Of a DNA stretch of 64,000 bases, positions 1 to 10,310 are shown one piece after another; positions within the stretch are counted from its first letter, which is position 1, and each line of letters opens with the position of its first letter. The translations under genes were made by a program, and so were the position numbers. This stretch comes from an uncultured Flavobacterium sp. (lineage in GTDB: Bacteria; Bacteroidota; Bacteroidia; Flavobacteriales; Flavobacteriaceae): contig NZ_OY730230.1 in the NCBI RefSeq assembly GCF_963422545.1, positions 248,001 to 312,000 of the forward strand. Direction: 5' to 3'. The notes below the pieces were generated by a model. That model had not been told where the DNA came from. It made no database searches and saw only the letters and a program-made list of their open reading frames with translations.

Positions 1-1389
1 TTCAATAGTCAATTTTGGATTCGATTCACTCCAATCCAGTTTGCCTTCTCTCTGAAGAAATTCAGTCCTTAATAGATCTGTAGAAGTGCTTTTTAAGGCC
101 GTCCAATGTTCTAGAACTGAGAGTAACATTTCTTCAACCTGCTGTTTGTATTTTTCCTCAATTTTAATTTCTCTTTGTATAGATTCTTCGATCTCGATTC
201 CACATAAAAATTTTTCAAAAAGCATGAGATGTTCAAAGTCATTTTCTTTTTTAGTAGCGGCATAATGCAAAATATGTGCGGCTAATTCTTTGTTTTTTAT
301 GGTATTATTGTCACCAATTAAGCCGCAGTTTTTAAGCATTTCTTTCAAAAACGGATGTAAAATGATTAAACCTGCATTTTGTACATAACACGATTCTGAA
401 CTGTCTTTTTCTTCCTGAAAATTTTCGTCTTTTTTTGATTCCATTTCAGGTTTATTAGCAGAATCATTTTTAAGGTTTTCAATTGTAGATTTTTGTTGTG
501 GAGCCAATTTTGTTTTTTCTGAATCCAAATAATCATCGTTCATTTTCTTTAATTCTGTATCACTTGTAGCAAGAGGAAAAAATATTCTAAGGTTTTGGAT
601 AAAAAGTTCAAAAGGCATTTTTTCTGATGAGAATTCAGTTTGTTTTTGATGAAAAAAACGAATGATTTCCATCGACTTTTTTTCATTTGAAACCTCAAAA
701 AGCAATTGCCAGAATGCTGTTTTAAATTCGTGTGATTTATTGTTTAGAAATTGTATTAATTTATTTTTTGAATGTGTTTTTTGCTGCGTTTCTGAATCCA
801 AAAGGGCAGAGGTAAAATGGGCGATTTCCTGATTTGAAAACTGATTTATAATTCGGTTCTGAATTTTTTTCTGCTGAATTAATTTATTGAATGCGTTTTT
901 AAAAATATCGTTTTTAAGGTTTTCAAAATTTACTTTTTCGAAAAAGCTTATTTCATCTTCTGCAGAAACCCACCAGGGCATCTTGCCATTTTCTATAAAA
1001 TAGAGCAAGGTTTTGAGGTCTTTATTCTCAGGTGAAATAGTGCGGATTTCTGATTCGTTTTCGCTCTCTTTTTTAGTTGTTTTTTGTACCTCATTCAGCC
1101 TTTTTTGAATCTCTTTTTCAATCTGATTTTTTATATCGTTTTTGGCTTCACTATTCGAAAGAAAAAGATCTGTTTTACCTGTATTTGAATTGATGGAAAT
1201 TTCTATTTTTTCTATTTGAACTATCTGATTGTTAATGTTTTCTATAGTGTTGAATTGCTTTTCTAAAATAGGAACAACCTCATTTTGTACGAACATAGCA
1301 AGGTTGTTTTTAATAGAATTTGCCGTCAGGATAGAGGGGGTATCTATTTCTAAAAAAACTTTTTGGATACTATGTGTATTTTTAGTCAT
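1..1389 (-). CDS. Contractile injection system tape-measure protein, N-terminal part (runs off left edge)
   Basis: The frame is open from the ATG at 1389 to the window edge (463 codons), so the C-terminus is missing. The protein is Lys/Glu/Asn-rich and largely helical. Around residue 330 it carries a segment reading VQNAGLIILHPFLKEML, which I recognise as typical of the CIS tape-measure family of eCIS clusters. Known role: it sets tube length and sits inside the tube during assembly. Position supports the call: it follows the baseplate genes on the same strand, the place of Afp14-type genes. It is separated from the upstream 946-aa gene by 141 bp holding a strong hairpin, so it may have its own promoter or rely on readthrough. 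The next gene to the left would be expected to be the AAA+ ATPase (Afp15-like). Family assignment is fairly sure; the exact role is inferred. Confidence 0.8.
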   Translation of the reverse strand, partial: MTKNTHSIQKVFLEIDTPSILTANSIKNNLAMFVQNEVVPILEKQFNTIENINNQIVQIEKIEISINSNTGKTDLFLSNSEAKNDIKNQIEKEIQKRLNEVQKTTKKESENESEIRTISPENKDLKTLLYFIENGKMPWWVSAEDEISFFEKVNFENLKNDIFKNAFNKLIQQKKIQNRIINQFSNQEIAHFTSALLDSETQQKTHSKNKLIQFLNNKSHEFKTAFWQLLFEVSNEKKSMEIIRFFHQKQTEFSSEKMPFELFIQNLRIFFPLATSDTELKKMNDDYLDSEKTKLAPQQKSTIENLKNDSANKPEMESKKDENFQEEKDSSESCYVQNAGLIILHPFLKEMLKNCGLIGDNNTIKNKELAAHILHYAATKKENDFEHLMLFEKFLCGIEIEESIQREIKIEEKYKQQVEEMLLSVLEHWTALKSTSTDLLRTEFLQREGKLDWSESNPKLTIE

Positions 1390-1487
1390 TTTTCTTTGGT
1401 ATTACAAAAATTATTTCTACATTTGCTATGAACCGATAGGTTATACTGGGAAAATATAGGCGCTGTAACAAGTGTCAGCTCCCCATT

Positions 1488-1529
1488 AAAGCTTGAGATT
1501 TACTTGCAAAAGTAATCGTCTCAAGCTTT
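1488..1529 (-). terminator. Strong hairpin between the baseplate genes and the tape-measure gene
   Basis: The arms AAAGCTTGAGA (1488-1498) and TCTCAAGCTTT (1519-1529) pair over 11 bp. A second inner stem (TACTT/AAGTA) lies in the loop. The hairpin begins directly after the stop codon of the 946-aa gene. The T-run lies on the plus-strand side, so on the transcribed minus strand the stem is preceded by A residues and not followed by a U-tract. It could be a partial terminator, an mRNA-processing site or a stabilising 3' structure. Confidence 0.6.
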
Positions 1530-1530
1530 T

Positions 1531-4371
1531 TTATTTGGTATCACCCGGTTTCCTTGGAGTTCTCTTGGTAATAACAGGTTTAGTTCTTTTTTTGGCACTA
1601 ATAACCTTGCTTATTTTTTTTGTGTTAACAAAGACTCCTTTTTTGAGACCGTCACTTTTAGACAGAGAATTTGTTTCTATCTTAATAAAGAAACCATTGG
1701 TAGGTTTATAAAAGTAGAATTCTGCTCTTTTTGCAAATCTGCTAAATAGTTCTTCAAAAGCTGAAAGGTTTACATTTTTTGTAGTGTCAATGTGAATCAT
1801 GTATTTGCTCAGTTTGTCTTCGTTATGAATCTTTTTTCTTAAATTCATAAACAATACGAGCTTGTCGTTTGTATCGTCAATATTATCAAGATAGTAAGAC
1901 TGCATTGTTGTATTAACATAGTTTCCGCTTGTCCAGTCACCACCAATATAAATGTCATTATAACGATCGTCTATTTGAATAATTTGTCGGGCAATATTTA
2001 ACAATTCCTCCGCTACTGTGCCATCCTGATTTTCCCCGTTTTCGTAAAGCATTGGAATAGTATAATAATCCTCAAAAACTTTCGGGAATCTTGTGAATTC
2101 TTTTGTCTCTTTATGGAATCGTAATTCACTTCTTAAATATTCAAATTTGTTCCAATCATCATTAAAACGTCCAAAATCGTCATCGTCTTTGTTGATTGGA
2201 TCGTAATTAGCATGTATTTTTTTGTAAATATTAGCTTTGTGTGAATTAACAATAGAACAGGTTATTTTATTTGAACTGTAAACTTTACCATTTTTGGTAA
2301 CTCCGGATTCTGTAAATTTATAGGTTGGAGCATATATTGAGAGTGTAATGTCTTGAATTTCAAATTCAAAAGTATCTTTTTCAAGTCGCATAATTTTGAC
2401 TTTTTTCTCTTCTTCAATAAAATCAAATAATAAACCAGTCGGAAATTTTGTATTGAGTGTTTCCATTACCACATGTAAACGGCGCGCAAGGATTTGATCT
2501 ATTGGTATCGTTACTTCAACATGGTCAGTAATTAAATTGACACCATTTATTGAATATGTTTTTACACTTAGTTTGTAATGCGTTGGCGAATTGACTTGTT
2601 TGCTTTTGGTACCTCTTATACTTCTGGATAAATTATTGATATATCGTAAAGAACTGATCCACGGATATAAACATCCCATGATGGTACAACATCCTAAGCC
2701 GTTGTCCGGGCTTATTTTTCCTTCAATAGAAAAATCAGATATGAATGTAGTTCCTGATTTCAGTAATAATAAAGTTCCGCCTTTTTTTACGCCAGCTTTG
2801 TGCTCGAACGAATAATTTGTGTTGAATAAGATTTTTAGATCAGCTGCATTTTCGACAATATCAAGAATGTAAAAATCAAAATCCAATCCGTGTTCTATTT
2901 TTTTTGCATTCAAAAATGTTTTTACGTCATCAACACTGTCGTTTAGATAACCTTCAATTCGGTAAAAATCATAATCGTCTATACAATAGTCCAGTGGTGC
3001 TTTGATATAATCGTTGTTGACCAGATTTGTGGTATGATAACTAAAATTGGTTTGATGAATATAAAGATTGCTTTTTTCAAAATCCCAGGCATGCAATAAA
3101 TTGTCGTCGACATTATAGTAATAGGGTACTGATTTTGAACCCAGTTTTCCCATTGTTTTTGAGGGCGTAATTTTAATGCTATTGGCAGTTGCCTGATAAT
3201 TATCTAAAATGCTTTTAAGTCTTCTAATTAAAGAATCAAAATTGCTGAATGTTTTATTCTGATCTAAAGCAGTTGCTTTGTAAAATTGATGTCTGTAGTT
3301 TTTAAAGCGATTATTGTCTTCTACAAATCCCAAAAATAAATGTTTTGGAAATGAACCAATAGGAGGGTTGCACTCTGATTTAAGCTGAATGAAAAGATCT
3401 TTCAATTCTTTGTAAGTTGCTACAATATCTTTTAATAAATCGTATCGATAATGAATATCTGGAGGGATATTGTTTGGATCAATGGTAAATAATGTATTGA
3501 AACGGCTGCTTATATCTGAAATCTCTGTTACATAACCAAATGGCAAAAGGACGGTAGCTAAATTGAGAAGTAAGTCAGATTTAAAGGAAACATCACTGAC
3601 AACAGTATTAAAAAGCTGCTTGATTTTAGCGGCAGTTGAAGTACTATTGAATGTTGGAATCACTTTTCTTACTCCCAATTCCTCCAGCGAACTGTATTTT
3701 TGATAAACGTCGTATTTGTTGTAAAGGGAATCTTTTACCGGAGAACCGTTTTTACCAATTATAATATCTGCAGTTGCCTGAGTTACAACAAGTACTCGCA
3801 AGTTAAAAATTTCTTCACTGCCTTTATTAGAACAATCAACTTCGTCGCACAATGAGGCATCTTTAGTATAACTTTCGAGATAGAGAATAATTACATGATT
3901 TTTTAAATTAGCAAAAGTATTTAACAATGATTCGCCCGCGCCCAAAGGAGTTCCGGGAAGCAGCTCCCACATTTGCAGCATTGCGCTGGGACCGCTTTTA
4001 AAAACTGGGTAATCACCTTTATCAAGATCAAATATTTTATAGGATTTATAATCAAGTTTTGGAATATCAATCGACAACAATTTTTGTTTAAGCTCAGTTG
4101 CTTTTGCCTGATCAGCAGATTTTGTTGTTAATTTTATCAAATCACCGTCAGTCGTAATTCCGTTTCCCTGAGTTATGCTAAGGGTAGTGTTTCCGGCATC
4201 GATTGATACCTGAAAGCCACAAACAATTCCTGTACCAGTGAGAAAGATTCTGCTCATTCGATTTTGGTCATCAAAATAATCAATAGTTTCATTGAGCTGA
4301 TAATGCGTTAACATCTGATCTGCTACATAACTATGATAATTTCCTGTAATGTTGGTAAGTTTTGTTGCCAT
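1531..4371 (-). CDS. Large eCIS structural protein of unknown fold (946 aa), candidate baseplate/fibre component
   Basis: I do not recognise a named domain. The start (MATKLTNITGNYHSYVADQM) resembles the N-termini of Bacteroidota CIS-cluster proteins placed after the baseplate wedge genes. Residues 1-80 contain Gly-rich segments such as LTGTGIVCGFQV, which look like beta structure. The rest is mixed, with no signal peptide or membrane segment. The C-terminal ~30 residues are basic and Lys/Arg/Pro/Thr-rich (KRTKPVITKRTPRKPGDTK). It starts 12 bp after the 915-aa wedge gene, so it belongs to the same transcript, and it ends at a hairpin. In Afp/PVC clusters this place, between Afp12 and Afp14, is held by the tail fibre, so a fibre or fibre-adaptor role is possible but is only positional inference. 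Confidence 0.6.
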   Translation of the reverse strand: MATKLTNITGNYHSYVADQMLTHYQLNETIDYFDDQNRMSRIFLTGTGIVCGFQVSIDAGNTTLSITQGNGITTDGDLIKLTTKSADQAKATELKQKLLSIDIPKLDYKSYKIFDLDKGDYPVFKSGPSAMLQMWELLPGTPLGAGESLLNTFANLKNHVIILYLESYTKDASLCDEVDCSNKGSEEIFNLRVLVVTQATADIIIGKNGSPVKDSLYNKYDVYQKYSSLEELGVRKVIPTFNSTSTAAKIKQLFNTVVSDVSFKSDLLLNLATVLLPFGYVTEISDISSRFNTLFTIDPNNIPPDIHYRYDLLKDIVATYKELKDLFIQLKSECNPPIGSFPKHLFLGFVEDNNRFKNYRHQFYKATALDQNKTFSNFDSLIRRLKSILDNYQATANSIKITPSKTMGKLGSKSVPYYYNVDDNLLHAWDFEKSNLYIHQTNFSYHTTNLVNNDYIKAPLDYCIDDYDFYRIEGYLNDSVDDVKTFLNAKKIEHGLDFDFYILDIVENAADLKILFNTNYSFEHKAGVKKGGTLLLLKSGTTFISDFSIEGKISPDNGLGCCTIMGCLYPWISSLRYINNLSRSIRGTKSKQVNSPTHYKLSVKTYSINGVNLITDHVEVTIPIDQILARRLHVVMETLNTKFPTGLLFDFIEEEKKVKIMRLEKDTFEFEIQDITLSIYAPTYKFTESGVTKNGKVYSSNKITCSIVNSHKANIYKKIHANYDPINKDDDDFGRFNDDWNKFEYLRSELRFHKETKEFTRFPKVFEDYYTIPMLYENGENQDGTVAEELLNIARQIIQIDDRYNDIYIGGDWTSGNYVNTTMQSYYLDNIDDTNDKLVLFMNLRKKIHNEDKLSKYMIHIDTTKNVNLSAFEELFSRFAKRAEFYFYKPTNGFFIKIETNSLSKSDGLKKGVFVNTKKISKVISAKKRTKPVITKRTPRKPGDTK

Positions 4372-4383
4372 GACCTTGTATTT

Positions 4384-7131
4384 TTATATTGTTCCTAAAT
4401 TTGTTCTTCCTAATACTATTTTTCCTGAAATATCTTCTTCTTCATCTACACAATTGTACAATGTACCTGTAGGATAAATAGAGTTTAATTTTGATAATGA
4501 TTCGATGAATTTGGGCAAAGCATCTTGTTTGTTTTGCGTTTTATCCAACAGAAAATTTTTGAAATCCTTTTCAAAATCGAGTAAATCATTGTCTTTGGGT
4601 GTGATCTGATCCTTTCGATAGCCAATCCAGCAAATTTTACCCAAAATATGAGATGGAATTTCCTGTCGGATGACGTCTTCGGCAAAATTTCTAAAATCAA
4701 CATCTGCAAAACGATACGTATATCCGGGCAAAACCACACTAATTTTAAACGAATACGGATTGGGTGTACAACAATCGCCCGAGCAATCGTCTGCACATAT
4801 TGGCATATAATACGTTTGATTAATTGCTTCGTCAGGGTTGGGAACCAGTAGAATATGTTCTACCAGAAAAATACCTTCATCGCTGAATTCTTCTTTAAAG
4901 AAAATAAGTAAATCAAGCATTGCTGTTTTTACTTCTTCAAGTGTATCATGCAATTTATACTGACGCGCAATGATTCTGTCCGGATTGCTGAGATCATCAA
5001 CAAATGCAGGATTTATGATGTGAAATGAATATTTATGAGTATTTGATTCAATGACTTCAAAGGTGTTGATAACGGTGTCTTTAAAAGCAATTCCGTTGTC
5101 CCTGTTTTCAAAAAGATTTTCAAACTCGTGTTCAATTTCTTTTTCGCTGGTTTCGTAAATTTTCAGGATTGCAAAGTACATTTCCTTAATTGCATCATGC
5201 TGATCCAGATAATCTTCGGTAGCAGTCAGGATTATTTGATTGGCACTGTTTCTTATTCTCCATCTAAAATGATTGGGAGGAACGCCGGGACTTGGATCAT
5301 AAAGCTGGACAAATAAATCAGAGATGTTTTTTCTTTTAATGCCTCTTTTGCCTGTAACCGGATTTTTATCGCCTTTGATTCCCAATAAACCTGCAATTCG
5401 GTTTTCTAATCCGGTCACATTAAAAGTGTTCCACAAATTAGATACAGGCTGATTGAAATAATTAAATGCACTGCCTCGTTTGCTGCTTATCGTATCGTAA
5501 TTGATTAAAAAATCGGATTTGTTTTGTAATATGATTTCATCTGAAGATGAACCGTACAAGGATTTCATTAAGAAGGCATAATCTGCAAATCGTTCTGCAA
5601 ATCGTGCAATAAGATGGTCTTTTATCTGGTTTTGTCTTATAATGGCATCATCTAAATCACCAAATAATAATTCGTCCAGTTTTTCTTCACTTGAAGACAA
5701 ATACTTATCATTTGCAATTTCATTAAAACCAGTCATATCAGCAATTTTCTGAGTGAAATAGGTAGTTGGCAAATCGCCGCTGATAGAAAGTAATTCTTTG
5801 ACATTGCTCAAATGCTTGAAGTAACTGGCCAGAATTTGATCAAAAAACAGCAAATATCCTTTTAATTGTTTGGCTTTGGCTTTTCGTTCTGCACTTGCAG
5901 ATTCTGACAGGCCAATTTCGCCAATACCGTAATTCTCAGGGAAATTATTTGTTATGCTGGTATAAAAATCAGCTTCTGTAATTTTACCTTTTGGTATGTT
6001 TATTTCTTTATGTTTACTTGCATCTTGTTGCGAATAATCAAACTCGTCTTTTAAATCTTCTAAATACTTTTTAGCTTTAACTTTGTTTACTGTAACCGGC
6101 AAAACACCTTTGCTAAAGTTGAGTGTACTTTTATTACAAAGACTTGGTTTTTTATTGGGCGGAATACAGATGTTCCAAACGCTTCCGTCTTTTTCTATTG
6201 CATCACAATTGTTTAGTGAGATGTCTTTTATTACAGATACACCTTCTATACTCATGATGATTTGTATAATGTCAGAAAGACGTACTTCGGTTCTTAATGA
6301 AGATTCTTCTAATTCGGCAGTATCAATAAATCCTCCTTCCAGAAAAGGTCCTTCAAAAATCTGATCACTTGAATATTTTTTATCAAACATTTCCGCCAAT
6401 GAATAAAATTTAATTGTTGGCGAAAGGTATTTTTCAAGTTCAAAAATGATTTTTGCGTGAATATATTCTTCATTAGCTTCAGGTTCAAGCTCAATTAAGG
6501 CACAAACGGCAATGGGCTGAATTTCTACTTCTTTTACCTCCAAAAGATCTTCGCAAAGGTTTCTGTTTGCGTGAAATTTTTCGATGATTTTAGTTTTAAG
6601 CAATTCTTTCTTAGCAACATTAGTTTCATTAAAATCAACCAGTATATTGTAATATCCTTTTATTTCAGTTTCCTTAATAAAAGTATCCAGGGTGCCGGCA
6701 AAATCTTCTTTTTTAAGCGAAATTTTAGCGTCTTTACAGTTGACAAATAATTTTTTGGTCGTTTTTTGAAGCCAGCAATTTTTGATTTTTTCGGAATCGA
6801 TATCAATCAAAATTTTTCTGTAATCGAGAGCTGTTACAGCCTGAGAAGGCAAAATTTGAGAAGCTGTAAAAAACTGCTCGTCAATTGGGTTAGAAGTATT
6901 GCTTAATAAATCTTCGATTGGTAAATTGATTCGCATTCCCAAATCGGTGATGGCGTAACAAAGTACTTCCAGAATTGTGATTCCCGGATCGTGGGTATTG
7001 TAGTCTGTCCAAAACTGGCTTCCTAATGATTCGATGTACTCGATTCCTTTTTTTCGAAGGAAATCAAAACTCATGTCATCATTAGAACTGACGTCTTTTG
7101 GGATGCTGATATGTTGGTTTATAGCTGACAT
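4384..7131 (-). CDS. eCIS baseplate wedge protein, Afp12-like (915 aa)
   Basis: The N-terminus contains FWTDYNTHDPGITILEVLCY, a signature shared by the large wedge/baseplate-J-type proteins of eCIS, so I assign it as the second wedge protein (Afp12, T4 gp7-like position). The middle is long and helical. Near residues 770-785 there is a cysteine cluster (CADDCSGDCC) that could bind metal or be disulphide-linked after release. The C-terminal part repeats a wedge-like segment ending in a Cys-containing EEEDISGKIVLGRTNLGTI tail. Its start overlaps the end of the baseplate-J gene by 13 bp, which implies translational coupling. Cytoplasmic assembly is expected, since there is no signal peptide. Wedge assignment is likely; equivalence to Afp12 is inferred from order and size. 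Confidence 0.7.
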   Translation of the reverse strand: MSAINQHISIPKDVSSNDDMSFDFLRKKGIEYIESLGSQFWTDYNTHDPGITILEVLCYAITDLGMRINLPIEDLLSNTSNPIDEQFFTASQILPSQAVTALDYRKILIDIDSEKIKNCWLQKTTKKLFVNCKDAKISLKKEDFAGTLDTFIKETEIKGYYNILVDFNETNVAKKELLKTKIIEKFHANRNLCEDLLEVKEVEIQPIAVCALIELEPEANEEYIHAKIIFELEKYLSPTIKFYSLAEMFDKKYSSDQIFEGPFLEGGFIDTAELEESSLRTEVRLSDIIQIIMSIEGVSVIKDISLNNCDAIEKDGSVWNICIPPNKKPSLCNKSTLNFSKGVLPVTVNKVKAKKYLEDLKDEFDYSQQDASKHKEINIPKGKITEADFYTSITNNFPENYGIGEIGLSESASAERKAKAKQLKGYLLFFDQILASYFKHLSNVKELLSISGDLPTTYFTQKIADMTGFNEIANDKYLSSSEEKLDELLFGDLDDAIIRQNQIKDHLIARFAERFADYAFLMKSLYGSSSDEIILQNKSDFLINYDTISSKRGSAFNYFNQPVSNLWNTFNVTGLENRIAGLLGIKGDKNPVTGKRGIKRKNISDLFVQLYDPSPGVPPNHFRWRIRNSANQIILTATEDYLDQHDAIKEMYFAILKIYETSEKEIEHEFENLFENRDNGIAFKDTVINTFEVIESNTHKYSFHIINPAFVDDLSNPDRIIARQYKLHDTLEEVKTAMLDLLIFFKEEFSDEGIFLVEHILLVPNPDEAINQTYYMPICADDCSGDCCTPNPYSFKISVVLPGYTYRFADVDFRNFAEDVIRQEIPSHILGKICWIGYRKDQITPKDNDLLDFEKDFKNFLLDKTQNKQDALPKFIESLSKLNSIYPTGTLYNCVDEEEDISGKIVLGRTNLGTI

Positions 7132-10100
7132 TCTTCTTTTGATTCTTTGGGTTTAACAGTACATTCTTTGACATCAGTGCTGATTAGATGATCTTTAGCT
7201 GATACTAAAATCGATTTTGGATTTGACGGAACTGCGACTTTATCTAAAAGGGCTCCGTTTTTCCATAGTTTTACATCTTGCAGATAATCTACATAGCCTA
7301 ATTTTTCGATGTAATTAATGAGCAGGCTAGAGTGTATAATGACTCCAAATGTGATGGGACTATTTTTGTCGAGTGCCCAAGGCGATAAAAACTTGATAAT
7401 ATCAGCATTGAGTTGTTGCATATAGAAATTTTCATCATAACCGGGTCTGAATTTTACTTTTAAATCAACTTTAACTTCTTCATACTGTGGATTAATGACG
7501 TAAGTAGTTACATGCATGGAGTTCAGCTGATCAATATGATTTTTAACCTTATTGAGCATTGCTGTACTCACACGCGGTTTGAAAACATCAAACACGTTTT
7601 TGTTTACCGTGTCTGGAATGACAACTAAGGTCACATTGCCCGGCGATTGATAGGAGGTTTCGCAGGTATGATTCAGACATTTTACTTTGTACAATTCCGG
7701 AAATTTTTGCAGTATGATATGCTCGTAATCCCACATTGTTATCGCTCGGTTTTTATGTCGAAGACGTTCGCTGATTCGTCTGTAATAGTCTTCGTTAGAT
7801 TCTTCCGGTTTGTAATCAAAGCTGTTATAGGGTTGCACAACTGATTTAACGTTACTTTGTCTTTGGATTAACTTAGAAATAGTTTGAGCTTTTAATCCGG
7901 TATTCAGATGTGATAAATCATTGGAATTATCTTGAAAAGTGGCCAAAACGGCTTGAGAATGAATCCCAATCATTTTGCAAACCACATTGTATTTTTTATG
8001 CATTTTGGCTCTAAGCCAAATATAATTTTTAGGAAGTCTTGTGTTATTTTGAGTAGCTTCTTTGGGTAAGCTGAATTTCAGAATTCCTGATTGTAGTAAA
8101 TTGTCGGTTTCATTCAATAAAATATCTGAGTAGTCAAGAATACGCCATTCGTTATTACCCAAGACTGACCATTCTATTTTTTGTTTTCCGGTAAATGATG
8201 GTGTTTCCGGATCTTCGCTTCCTTCGGATACTTGAAAAAGTAAGGTAATTTGCTGCAACTCTTTTACATTTTCTAATCCGATAAATAATTCTCCACCTAT
8301 GCAATAAGTAGGAAGCAAATATGAATTTTTGCTTTCCGGATATCCCAGTTTTGTTTTTAAGAAACTGTGTTCCTCGGCATGTCCAAAAGGATGAATGTGG
8401 AATAATTTTGCTTCGTTTTGATCATAAATAGTTTCTAGTGTATCTACTCCGGTTGCTTTAAATTTGGTCGTTTCAGAAGCAGTATAATTTAGCATAAGAC
8501 TTTCAACCAGCGGTGTATAAGGCTCATTTGGGATAACCACATTTTCGTCTTTGGTAGAAAACGCCAAAGCATATATTTTGGAATATAAATTATGCAGGAA
8601 CGAAGTGTTTAATGTTAGTTTTAGCTGGCTATGTTTCTTAGTATTATCGGTATTATTTACGACAAAGGTTGTATTAAACGGGGCAGCAAGTGGAAATAAG
8701 GCGACAGCACTGTTACTCTGCCAGATATTATTGGATAAAATGGATAATATATATTCAAAATAAGTATTTGCTCCTACGATTGCGTCGGCAGGATTAAATG
8801 AGTTAGCAGTAGGAGAACTACTTAATACACTATTTTTAAATTGAATTGTATTAATTGTATTTAGAGCTGAATTTTTGTAGGCTTTATAGTGTTCGACAAA
8901 ACTAGCCGGAGTATTTTTCCAGGCGATATCAACATTGATGTTGCTCCAGTTTTTAGCAAAAGCTTCATTGTATTTAATGTAAAAATTGGAGCCTTTTACA
9001 GGCTGGCTAGAAAAAGGAAAAAATGGTTTTGCAGCATTAATTATCCCGTTGTCGTTTTCTAAAACAGCATTTTTAATTTTCTGAACATCAATATTGATAG
9101 TGATGCTTTCCAGTTTATTTTCTGCCAATGATTTGTATAAATCATATCCATTGTCTTTTGTAATGTCGAGTTTAAATTTTGCAACAGGTAAATCTGTAGC
9201 AAATTCTTCACCGTATATTTTGGGATTATATCCTGTAATTGCGTCTACACTTTCATCAAGTTGAAAGGCAATTTTTATGATTTTTCCACTTACCGTAGTG
9301 TCGTAAGTTACGGATGGTTTCAGCGTTACTGATAGCGGTATTTCCGTCAACTCAAACCATTTTTTGGCTGTGGTTAACTGAAGGCTTAAACACTTTGTAA
9401 TCATTGCCGGAGTTATAGTAGTGAAAGCATTCTCAAAGGTAAAACTCATCTCGATGCTTCGTTTTCCTTCTGCTAAAGATAGAATAGGAGAGGCGACTGC
9501 AAAACCCAAGACTGTATCGGGTAATTTAGGTAATACGGGAGTTTCTTCGATATATCCAAAAGGCCACCATTGTGTATTGTTTTTATCAGGGAAAGCTGCA
9601 CCTAAACCGTCGTAGGAATTTGCGATTGGGCTGGCAACTATTTTTTTTGTCTTGGCGTCATTATATACATTTTTCAATGAAGAAACAACAGTTTTATTGG
9701 CTATCAATTCATTGTTTGAATAATAATTTAGGGTTTTTCCCAAAGCGTCTTTGCCACCGTCAAATCCGGTTTTTATATCTATTTTTTCCTGAAGAGCATT
9801 TTTTGCCAATTCAAAAATCATGTAGACTTTATCTGGTGTTGCGGGCAATTTATCAATTTTTAATATCTGATTGTAATAAAAATCAAGATGACGTTTGGTA
9901 AGGTCATTGTATCTTTTTTTGCTGTTTTCCAACAACATTAAAAATGCGATGAATAATGTTAAGTGTGGTGTAATCGCATATTCCTGTTTTTTTTCTGCAA
10001 CTAGATTATCCAGTTCTTTTTTTACCCGATTCAGGAGTAATTTATTTTTTACGGATGGTTTTTCACCGGTTAATTTAAAAAACTTAAAAAAAGCCTTCCA

Positions 10101-10298
10101 ATCAGTTGAAGGTTTTTGCGGATTAGAGGTTTCATAATAATTTACATATTCAGAAAAATTATCAGCAAATAAAATCCAATCGGCTTGGTCAAAATCATTA
10201 AGATGAATGTTTTCAGGTTGTAACGCGTTGAGATAGCGTTGCTTTTGGTCGCTGCCATTAGAAGTCAAAACACTCAATATAGTGGTACAATTACTCAT
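7119..10298 (-). CDS. Baseplate J/gp6-like wedge protein (Afp11-like, 1059 aa)
   Basis: The C-terminal ~220 residues (about 838-1059) carry the typical baseplate-J signature of eCIS: YYRRISERLRHKNRAITMWD, then YEHIILQKFPELYKVKCLNH, then a region with VTLVVIPDT. The N-terminal two-thirds is an extended structural region. In related systems this protein forms the wedge ring that clamps the hub to the sheath. It sits between gp25 (12 bp upstream) and the 915-aa wedge gene (13 bp overlap), exactly the Afp9-Afp11-Afp12 type of arrangement. There is no signal peptide, as expected for a particle assembled in the cytoplasm. The C-terminus is Cys/Lys-rich (CTVKPKESKEECQL). Confidence 0.85.
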   Translation of the reverse strand: MSNCTTILSVLTSNGSDQKQRYLNALQPENIHLNDFDQADWILFADNFSEYVNYYETSNPQKPSTDWKAFFKFFKLTGEKPSVKNKLLLNRVKKELDNLVAEKKQEYAITPHLTLFIAFLMLLENSKKRYNDLTKRHLDFYYNQILKIDKLPATPDKVYMIFELAKNALQEKIDIKTGFDGGKDALGKTLNYYSNNELIANKTVVSSLKNVYNDAKTKKIVASPIANSYDGLGAAFPDKNNTQWWPFGYIEETPVLPKLPDTVLGFAVASPILSLAEGKRSIEMSFTFENAFTTITPAMITKCLSLQLTTAKKWFELTEIPLSVTLKPSVTYDTTVSGKIIKIAFQLDESVDAITGYNPKIYGEEFATDLPVAKFKLDITKDNGYDLYKSLAENKLESITINIDVQKIKNAVLENDNGIINAAKPFFPFSSQPVKGSNFYIKYNEAFAKNWSNINVDIAWKNTPASFVEHYKAYKNSALNTINTIQFKNSVLSSSPTANSFNPADAIVGANTYFEYILSILSNNIWQSNSAVALFPLAAPFNTTFVVNNTDNTKKHSQLKLTLNTSFLHNLYSKIYALAFSTKDENVVIPNEPYTPLVESLMLNYTASETTKFKATGVDTLETIYDQNEAKLFHIHPFGHAEEHSFLKTKLGYPESKNSYLLPTYCIGGELFIGLENVKELQQITLLFQVSEGSEDPETPSFTGKQKIEWSVLGNNEWRILDYSDILLNETDNLLQSGILKFSLPKEATQNNTRLPKNYIWLRAKMHKKYNVVCKMIGIHSQAVLATFQDNSNDLSHLNTGLKAQTISKLIQRQSNVKSVVQPYNSFDYKPEESNEDYYRRISERLRHKNRAITMWDYEHIILQKFPELYKVKCLNHTCETSYQSPGNVTLVVIPDTVNKNVFDVFKPRVSTAMLNKVKNHIDQLNSMHVTTYVINPQYEEVKVDLKVKFRPGYDENFYMQQLNADIIKFLSPWALDKNSPITFGVIIHSSLLINYIEKLGYVDYLQDVKLWKNGALLDKVAVPSNPKSILVSAKDHLISTDVKECTVKPKESKEECQL

Positions 10299-10310
10299 CT
10301 TTTTAACAAT

